Origin: Flavilitoribacter nigricans DSM 23189 = NBRC 102662
Lineage (GTDB): Bacteria > Bacteroidota > Bacteroidia > Chitinophagales > Saprospiraceae
DNA length: 64,000 nucleotides
Direction: 5' to 3'
Assembly (NCBI RefSeq): GCF_002646595.1
Contig: NZ_PDUD01000052.1
Coordinates: 1 to 64,000, forward strand
Shown here: positions 58,646 to 64,000 of the stretch, piece after piece
Position numbering within the stretch: position 1 is the first letter of the stretch
How the letters are laid out: every line of letters begins with the position of its first letter
Program-made: the position numbers and the translations under genes
Notes under the pieces: generated by a model
What the model saw: the letters and a program-made list of their open reading frames with translations, nothing else
What the model was told of the DNA's origin: nothing
Database searches by the model: none

Positions 58646-61456
58646 ATGCTTTTTTCCGCTTCGGCCCGCCGCAACCACCCTATCTCAGATCCGGAAGTTT
58701 TCCGGAACCGCCATATTACCCGCCGCGCAGCCAAGAAGATCAACCGAAGTATTCCGATCTTCGGAGTCTGCCTGCTTTTTTGCCTGCTGCCCTGCTTCAG
58801 CTACGGGCAGGCGAATGCCATTCCCCGACCGGAAGAAGTGATCGGTTTTGAGGTCGGTGCCGATTTCCACCTGGCTACCTACGAGCAATCCATCAACTAT
58901 TTCCAGAAGCTGGCGGAGGTGAGCGAGCTGGTAGAGATCCGGCAAACCGGTAAAACCTCCGAAGGGCGACCCTGGTACTATGTTCTGATCTCCGCCAAAG
59001 AAAACCTGGCGCAGATCGATCGCTACCGGGACATTTCCCAGCAACTCGCCCACCCGGCGGAAGACCTGAGTCGGGAGGCCGCGCTCCGCCTCGCCGAAGA
59101 AGGTAAAGCTATCGTGGACATCAGCGGCGGATTGCACGCTTCCGAAGTGGCCGGCGCCCAGCACATTATCACGCTGGCGTACGATCTGCTCAGCCGGTCC
59201 GAAGAAAAAAAGATCAAAAATATAATGGAAAACGTGGTGCTGCTGCTGTGGCCGTCCCTCAATCCGGACGGGCAGGACATCATCGCCGACTGGTACCTGG
59301 GTAATGTCGGCACGCCCTACGAAACGGCCTCCACGCCCTGGTTATACCAGAAGTACGTCGGCCACGATAACAACCGCGACGCCTACATGCTCAATATGCT
59401 CGAATCCCGGGTAGTGGGCCGTACCTGGCGGGAATGGGAACCCAACATCATCTATGTGCACCACCAGTCTTCCCCATTTCCGACCCGGATCTGGCTGCCG
59501 CCATTCGCCGAACCCGTAGCTACCGAAACACCACCCATCGTGGCCCGGGAGGTCAATATGATCGGCATGGCCATGGCCCAGGAACTGGAAACCAAAGGGC
59601 AACCGGGAGCCGTCCATATGGGAAAAGGTTTTGACGCCTGGTATCCGGGTTATATCGATTACCTGCCGGTACTCCAGAATATCCCGGCCTACTGGACGGA
59701 AACGGCACTTTATCGTTACGCCACCCCGCATTTTTATACCATCCGGGATTTTCCGGCCAGCCGTTCTAAATTGCAGATCGAGTCCCTCTATTCCAGTCCG
59801 TGGAAAGGGGGCTGGTGGCGATTGAAAGACGCTATGGATTATATGGAAACCGCTTCGATCGCTACCCTGGATTATGCCGCCAAATACAAAGAGACCCTGC
59901 TTTTTAATAAATACCAGTCGGCCCGGGCTACCATTGAAAAATACCGCCGGGAACCGCCCTTTGCCTACATCATTCCCCAGCAGCAACGCGACCCCGCCCG
60001 CCCGGTAGAACTGCTACGACGGCTGGCTTTCAACGGTATTCGCATCTTGCAGTTGGAGCGGGACATGAATTTTGAAGGCCGGGATTACCCGCGCGGCACC
60101 TGGGTGATCCCCATGGATCAGGAATTTGCCGCGCTGGCCCGCCAGGTACTGGATGTTCAGGAATATCCGGATCTGCGCGAATCGCCGGACGGACCGCTGG
60201 AACAACCCTACGATGCCGCCGGCTGGACACTTCCCTACCAGATGGAACTGAAAGTGATCACTGCGACCAGTCCGCTGCCCGCAGACTTCCGGGCCGCACT
60301 GAAACCGGTAAAAGGTCAGGCGCTCGATCCGGGCGAGGATGATACCACGGAAGATCTCAGCAAGGTGGATTTTGCCCCGGGAGCCGGCTTCAATACCGAT
60401 GCCGTTGCCGCCGGTATTTTGCCCCTTCCCGGTTCTTTATCCGGCAGCGGTAACATCCTAAGTCTGGATCCCCGGGAGAACAATACCTTCCGCGTGATCG
60501 GCGAAGCCCTGAACCTGAAGCTGGAGGTGGTCTATCTGGAGGACACCCAAACCTACGGCATCAAAGGAGCCGGCCGCAGTCAGATGGAACAGTGGATCAA
60601 AGATTATGCGCTCAACGGGCAACTTACTTCCTCTGCTTCCACCACGCCCATCCGCCCGCGTATCGGTGTGTACCGCCCCTGGACGGCCAGTATGGACATG
60701 GGCTGGACCCGCTGGCTGCTGGACAACTACGGTCTGCCGTACACCTCCCTACGCAATTCGGATTTTACGGCCGGTGACCTGCACGAACGCTTCGACGTCA
60801 TCCTGCTGGCTTCCGAAAGACCGGGCACCATCGAGAACGGCCTGCCCTTCGGCATGGCCCCTCCCCAGTATACCGGCGGACTGGGAGAGACAGGAACGCG
60901 CAATCTCCAGAATTTCGTCAACCGGGGAGGTACGCTGGTGTGCCTGAACCGAAGCAGCGATTTTGCGATCGACGCTTTACATCTACCGGTTAAAAACGCC
61001 GTTAGCGGAGTCAACCGAAGCCAGTTCTTTACCGGTGGCTCCATCGTGGAGGTGGAAGTCAATCCTTCCCACCCGGTCACAAGCGGCATGCCGGAATACG
61101 CCAATGTATTTGTCTACAGCAGTCCCGTATTCGATACACCGGATGATTTCCGGGGCGAAGTACTGGCCCGCTACCAGGCCAAAGGATCACCGCTCCGTTC
61201 CGGCTATCTGGTCGGCGAACAGTATTTGAACGGCAAAGCTGCCGCCCTCGACGTGCATTACGGGAAAGGGCACGTACTGCTGTTCGGTTTCCAGCCACAG
61301 TGGCGCGGGCAACCCATGGGCACTTACCGGACCCTGTTCAACGCCCTGCTGTACACCCAAAGTCTGACGGCGCAGCGGCAGACCTTTGCGGACGACTGGA
61401 AATACCCCGAGGAAGCCGGGACCGAAAAAGGGGCCAAAGGCGTTTCGGGTAATTAG
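58646..61456 (+). CDS. Exported M14-family metallopeptidase, large form
   Basis: About 936 residues. A hydrophobic signal (IFGVCLLFCLLPCFSYGQ) follows a basic stretch; the ATG at 58646 is the nearest in-frame ATG, but a GTG at 58553 (TATCTTTA promoter-like just upstream) is also possible, so the N-terminus is uncertain. The zinc-carboxypeptidase domain shows GKTSEGRPWYYVLIS, SGGLHASEVAGAQH (His164, Glu167), LWPSLNPDGQD and IIYVHHQSSP (His272), and the candidate catalytic Glu in LQIESLYSSPW. The last ~350 residues have a glutamine-amidotransferase-like part (RIGVYRPWTASMDMGWT, DVILLASERPG, KGHVLLFGFQPQWRGQP), as in related Bacteroidota M14 proteins. Confidence 0.88.
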   Translation: MLFSASARRNHPISDPEVFRNRHITRRAAKKINRSIPIFGVCLLFCLLPCFSYGQANAIPRPEEVIGFEVGADFHLATYEQSINYFQKLAEVSELVEIRQTGKTSEGRPWYYVLISAKENLAQIDRYRDISQQLAHPAEDLSREAALRLAEEGKAIVDISGGLHASEVAGAQHIITLAYDLLSRSEEKKIKNIMENVVLLLWPSLNPDGQDIIADWYLGNVGTPYETASTPWLYQKYVGHDNNRDAYMLNMLESRVVGRTWREWEPNIIYVHHQSSPFPTRIWLPPFAEPVATETPPIVAREVNMIGMAMAQELETKGQPGAVHMGKGFDAWYPGYIDYLPVLQNIPAYWTETALYRYATPHFYTIRDFPASRSKLQIESLYSSPWKGGWWRLKDAMDYMETASIATLDYAAKYKETLLFNKYQSARATIEKYRREPPFAYIIPQQQRDPARPVELLRRLAFNGIRILQLERDMNFEGRDYPRGTWVIPMDQEFAALARQVLDVQEYPDLRESPDGPLEQPYDAAGWTLPYQMELKVITATSPLPADFRAALKPVKGQALDPGEDDTTEDLSKVDFAPGAGFNTDAVAAGILPLPGSLSGSGNILSLDPRENNTFRVIGEALNLKLEVVYLEDTQTYGIKGAGRSQMEQWIKDYALNGQLTSSASTTPIRPRIGVYRPWTASMDMGWTRWLLDNYGLPYTSLRNSDFTAGDLHERFDVILLASERPGTIENGLPFGMAPPQYTGGLGETGTRNLQNFVNRGGTLVCLNRSSDFAIDALHLPVKNAVSGVNRSQFFTGGSIVEVEVNPSHPVTSGMPEYANVFVYSSPVFDTPDDFRGEVLARYQAKGSPLRSGYLVGEQYLNGKAAALDVHYGKGHVLLFGFQPQWRGQPMGTYRTLFNALLYTQSLTAQRQTFADDWKYPEEAGTEKGAKGVSGN

Positions 61457-61581
61457 GGTAAAAAAGGGACGCATATTACCCTGGTTTTGTCAGTACTGGT
61501 CGATATCGCTTAAAAAAGACCGGCTAAATCGTTAAATTGGCCGGCCTGAATTTAATCAACCGCATAATCGAATTGCAGCGC

Positions 61582-62787
61582 ATGGCCGCCTCGTCCCTGA
61601 ATCAAGCAATGGCAAAGTGCCAACTTTTTAACGACTTCACTACCGAAGAGATCCAGCTGATCCTGCAGGCCAGCACGGTACGGAAGCTGAGTGCCGGTGA
61701 AGTGCTGATCGATTACGGTTGTTCCAATGATACCCTTTACCTGCTGGTGGAAGGCAAAATCTCGATCGTACTGGAAAAGGACGGCACCCAGATCTCCATT
61801 CCCATCGAAGTGGGCGAATGCCTGGGCGAAATGTCACTGGTGCTGGGATTACCGACTTCGGCTTACGCTCGTGCCGAACAGGCCAGCCGGGTGCTTTGCA
61901 TTTCCGAAAGTTCCTTTTGGAGTCACATCGCCATGACCCAGAAAGGGGTCCGCAACCTGATGAGCATCATGGCCGGTCGGCTACGCCGTTCCAATCACTC
62001 GCTGATGAAGGAACTGGAAGACCAGTTGAAATACCAGCACCTCCAAAAGGAGATCGCCAATGCCGGAAAGATCCAGGCCAGTATTGTTCCGGACGGAGAT
62101 AAACTCCTGCTCAACCGGCCGGCCGTGGATGCTTACGCACTCATCAATCAGGCCCGTGTGGTGGGCGGCGACTTTTACGACGCCCTCATGCTCGACGACG
62201 AGAACCTCTACATCGCTATCGGAGACGTGTCCGGTAAGGGGATGCCCGCCGCCCTGCTGATGATGCGGACTTTCACTTCGCTGCGGCTGCTGGCGGGTAA
62301 CAATCCCGGTTTCCGGCAGGTTATTCCCTCCGTCAACCGGATGCTCGCCAACAACAACGACAATATGATGTTCGTCACGATCTTCGCGGGAGTACTGCAC
62401 CTGCGAACGGGCGTACTGCGTTTTGTCAACGGCGGTCATAATCCACCTTATATCTCACTCAACCGGGGCGACTTCCAATTGATGGACCTGCCCGGCGGTA
62501 CGCTCGTGGGTATTGATCCCGATGCGGAATTCCCGATCTCCGAGCTGCAGTTGCATCCCGGAGATGCCCTCGTATTGTATACCGACGGGATCACAGAAGC
62601 CATGAACGCCGAGAGGAAAATGTTCGGGACCAGTCATCTGGGGCGGGTGCTCAACCGGCGACCGCACGCCAGTATGAAAGATCTCGTTCAGTTCCTGGAG
62701 CAGGAAGTAGAGAATTTTGTGGGCAATGCCCCGCAACACGACGACTTCACCGTGCTCGGATTGCAGTATCGGGGCCCCTCCAAATAG
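61582..62787 (+). CDS. cNMP-binding domain protein with SpoIIE/PP2C phosphatase domain
   Basis: A 401-residue signalling protein. Residues ~8-140 are a cyclic-nucleotide-binding/CAP-like domain (FNDFTTEEIQLILQ, LYLLVEGKISIVLEKDG, GECLGEMSLVLGLPTSAYARA). A short coiled linker leads to a SpoIIE/RsbU-type PPM phosphatase: RVVGGDFYDAL (Asp197), AIGDVSGKGMPAALLMM, FVNGGHNPPY, LYTDGITEAMN (Asp335) and PQHDDFTVL. All metal-binding acidic residues are present. Family members dephosphorylate anti-sigma antagonists. The ATG at 61582 is used in place of a TTG at 61537. Confidence 0.92.
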   Translation: MAASSLNQAMAKCQLFNDFTTEEIQLILQASTVRKLSAGEVLIDYGCSNDTLYLLVEGKISIVLEKDGTQISIPIEVGECLGEMSLVLGLPTSAYARAEQASRVLCISESSFWSHIAMTQKGVRNLMSIMAGRLRRSNHSLMKELEDQLKYQHLQKEIANAGKIQASIVPDGDKLLLNRPAVDAYALINQARVVGGDFYDALMLDDENLYIAIGDVSGKGMPAALLMMRTFTSLRLLAGNNPGFRQVIPSVNRMLANNNDNMMFVTIFAGVLHLRTGVLRFVNGGHNPPYISLNRGDFQLMDLPGGTLVGIDPDAEFPISELQLHPGDALVLYTDGITEAMNAERKMFGTSHLGRVLNRRPHASMKDLVQFLEQEVENFVGNAPQHDDFTVLGLQYRGPSK

Positions 62788-62925
62788 CCGGTACCGGCCC
62801 AACCGCCCGGTAGAATGCGCCTGGCCCTGGATTTTGCGTTTTCCCACTCTATTTAATGATATTCATCATCCTTCCGGGAAAAAAATTAAGCGTAAATTTA
62901 GTGAGAAGGGATTCAATTGCCGGAC

Positions 62926-63363
62926 ATGCTAGAAGTATTTGCCGAATACGGATCGGTGATCGCCACCAGTACGCTGCGCCTGTTCCTCGGCGCGGGTTTG
63001 AGCCTGGCCTACGGTCACCATCCGCTGGAACTCTGGCTGCTGACGAGTACCGGCTCCGTGCTTGGGGTATTCCTCTGCCTGTTGTTGGGAAATAAGATCC
63101 GATCCGTTTGGGTCAGGCAGATGCAAAAGAGAAACCGTACCTCCATTACCGACGCTCCTCCTCCCCCCGCTCTCGTAAAAAAGATCTGGCAACGATATGG
63201 ACTGTGGGGATTGGCCGGTGCCAGTATTTTTCTCGGCACCATTCCCTCGGTAGCCATTGCGCTGGTTTCCGGCCTGGAGAAGCGCCGGATATTCCTCTAT
63301 CTGACCGGCGGCAAGATCGCCTGGTCTACCCTGATCGCAATTATTGGAGAATTGCCATTTTAA
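62926..63363 (+). CDS. Small membrane protein, possible small multidrug-export-like
   Basis: A 145-residue protein with about four hydrophobic segments (residues 10-30, 38-58, 92-118, 125-143) and a cytoplasmic Lys/Arg loop. GLWGLAGASIFLGTIPSVAIALVSG loosely resembles small multidrug-export/VTT-like repeats, but this is a weak match. The ATG at 62926 is used instead of TTG at 62917. The next gene starts 19 bases after it, suggesting an operon. Confidence 0.6.
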   Translation: MLEVFAEYGSVIATSTLRLFLGAGLSLAYGHHPLELWLLTSTGSVLGVFLCLLLGNKIRSVWVRQMQKRNRTSITDAPPPPALVKKIWQRYGLWGLAGASIFLGTIPSVAIALVSGLEKRRIFLYLTGGKIAWSTLIAIIGELPF

Positions 63364-63382
63364 ACATAAACCCTCTAGGATC

Positions 63383-64000
63383 ATGAAACAAATCTTTCCT
63401 TCCGTCCTGAAAAGAGCATTGGCCTATTTGCTCACCGCGTTAATGCTTTTCCATATTTCGGCCTGTACTTATTTCCGGGTAAAAAGTGTAACGAGTGAGG
63501 ATTTACCCAAGCTCATTGAAATGGAAAAGGTGCACAAATACTTCGTCCTGCACCAGGGAGCCGAACAGCACCATCTGGTATTACCCGCCATCGAAGAAAA
63601 CATCCTAAAGGGTACTTTGGTGGAAGTCGGTAGCGATTCCATTTACTACAATGACGTACGCCGGAAACTCGTCGGTTCCGGGGAAAAAAGTATTCTGAAT
63701 GAGGTGCACCTTTATCTGGCACCCGATCAGGGCACCTATGCCGTGGGGGATATCGCCCTACCGGTCACCCAGATCTCCGAGATCCGGGTCATCAAGCCGG
63801 ACACCGGTAAATCCATCGCGCATTTCGTTTTCGGTGCCATTGGGGTACTGGCTATTGTGACCATCATTGTGGCCCTCACCAAAAGTTCGTGCCCTTATCT
63901 CTACGTGTACGACGGTCAGGATTATGTTTTTGAAGGAGAGTTATACGGTGGCGCTATCCTGAAGAACCTCGAACGGGACGACTACCTTCCGCTGCCCCGA
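63383..64000 (+). CDS. Lipoprotein with membrane segment, truncated by the window end
   Basis: The frame is open for 206 codons to the end of the window. A lipoprotein signal ends HISAC (Cys28). Residues ~45-145 are a small beta domain (YFVLHQGAEQHHLVLP, GTLVEVGSDSIYYNDV). A membrane helix (about 154-170, FGAIGVLAIVTIIVAL) precedes SSCPYLYVYDGQDYVFEG, a motif I associate with uncharacterised Bacteroidota lipoproteins. The remainder lies outside. Function unknown. Confidence 0.7.
   Translation, partial: MKQIFPSVLKRALAYLLTALMLFHISACTYFRVKSVTSEDLPKLIEMEKVHKYFVLHQGAEQHHLVLPAIEENILKGTLVEVGSDSIYYNDVRRKLVGSGEKSILNEVHLYLAPDQGTYAVGDIALPVTQISEIRVIKPDTGKSIAHFVFGAIGVLAIVTIIVALTKSSCPYLYVYDGQDYVFEGELYGGAILKNLERDDYLPLPR

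Noticed and set aside
1-64000. tRNA, rRNA, riboswitch, prophage or restriction-modification genes
   Set aside because: I looked for tRNA T-arm motifs, rRNA-like sequence and known gene families and found only chance GGTTCGA matches inside coding sequence.

Overview
The window reads as a chromosomal segment of a marine-type Bacteroidota, most likely a member of the Saprospiria (Lewinella-like). The evidence is: three proteins with C-terminal type IX secretion (T9SS) sorting domains, a SusC/RagA-type TonB receptor, a CotH lipoprotein, a one-piece hybrid two-component/AraC regulator, Bacteroidota promoters (TTTG at -33, TAnnTTTG at -7), almost no Shine-Dalgarno sequences, and a moderately GC-rich sequence. 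I saw no tRNA, rRNA, CRISPR array or prophage.

Layout. 0-0.65 kb: right end of an IS3-family insertion sequence. 0.8-12 kb: M20 peptidase, GH140-like glycosidase, secreted T9SS proteins (one with three spondin domains), a lipoprotein, a fatty-acid desaturase operon, and a 161-bp MITE-like element. 12-20 kb: a gene-poor, partly AT-rich stretch with an ECF sigma factor, a membrane anti-sigma candidate, an unknown 346-residue protein, a CHAT-protease lipoprotein and a glycosyltransferase. 20-35 kb: a very large T9SS surface protein, class V aminotransferase, orphan SusC, CotH, an AraC-FlgO-TPR regulator, YwbE, PhoX phosphatase and an ornithine-cyclodeaminase homologue. 35.6-37.7 kb: ArsR/SRPBCC and HxlR/DoxX pairs with visible operators. 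37.8-44.6 kb: a jacalin/ricin lectin followed by three exported proteins of unknown function; the first two transcription units share a duplicated promoter module. 44.8-47.8 kb: diheme TsdA-like cytochrome, TauE/SafE exporter and a Tat-exported DsrE-like protein, consistent with sulfur-compound metabolism. 48-52 kb: hybrid histidine kinase/AraC regulator facing DUF4395 and ArsM-like genes across three 21-bp-phased direct repeats. 52-64 kb: S41 peptidase, TlpA-DUF3738 protein, a two-component pair, a sugar-isomerase-like TIM barrel, M14 peptidase, cNMP-binding SpoIIE phosphatase, a small membrane protein and a truncated lipoprotein.

The strongest leads for something undescribed are (1) the lectin plus three-protein exported cluster with its duplicated regulatory module (37.8-44.6 kb), (2) the sigma/anti-sigma/unknown/CHAT module (13.3-18.7 kb), and (3) helically phased triple repeats at 50.4 kb and 32.2 kb that look like AraC-type operators. 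Intergenic space also carries a family of degenerate CTCCC-rich tandem repeats at six places and unusually long perfect hairpins at convergent gene ends.
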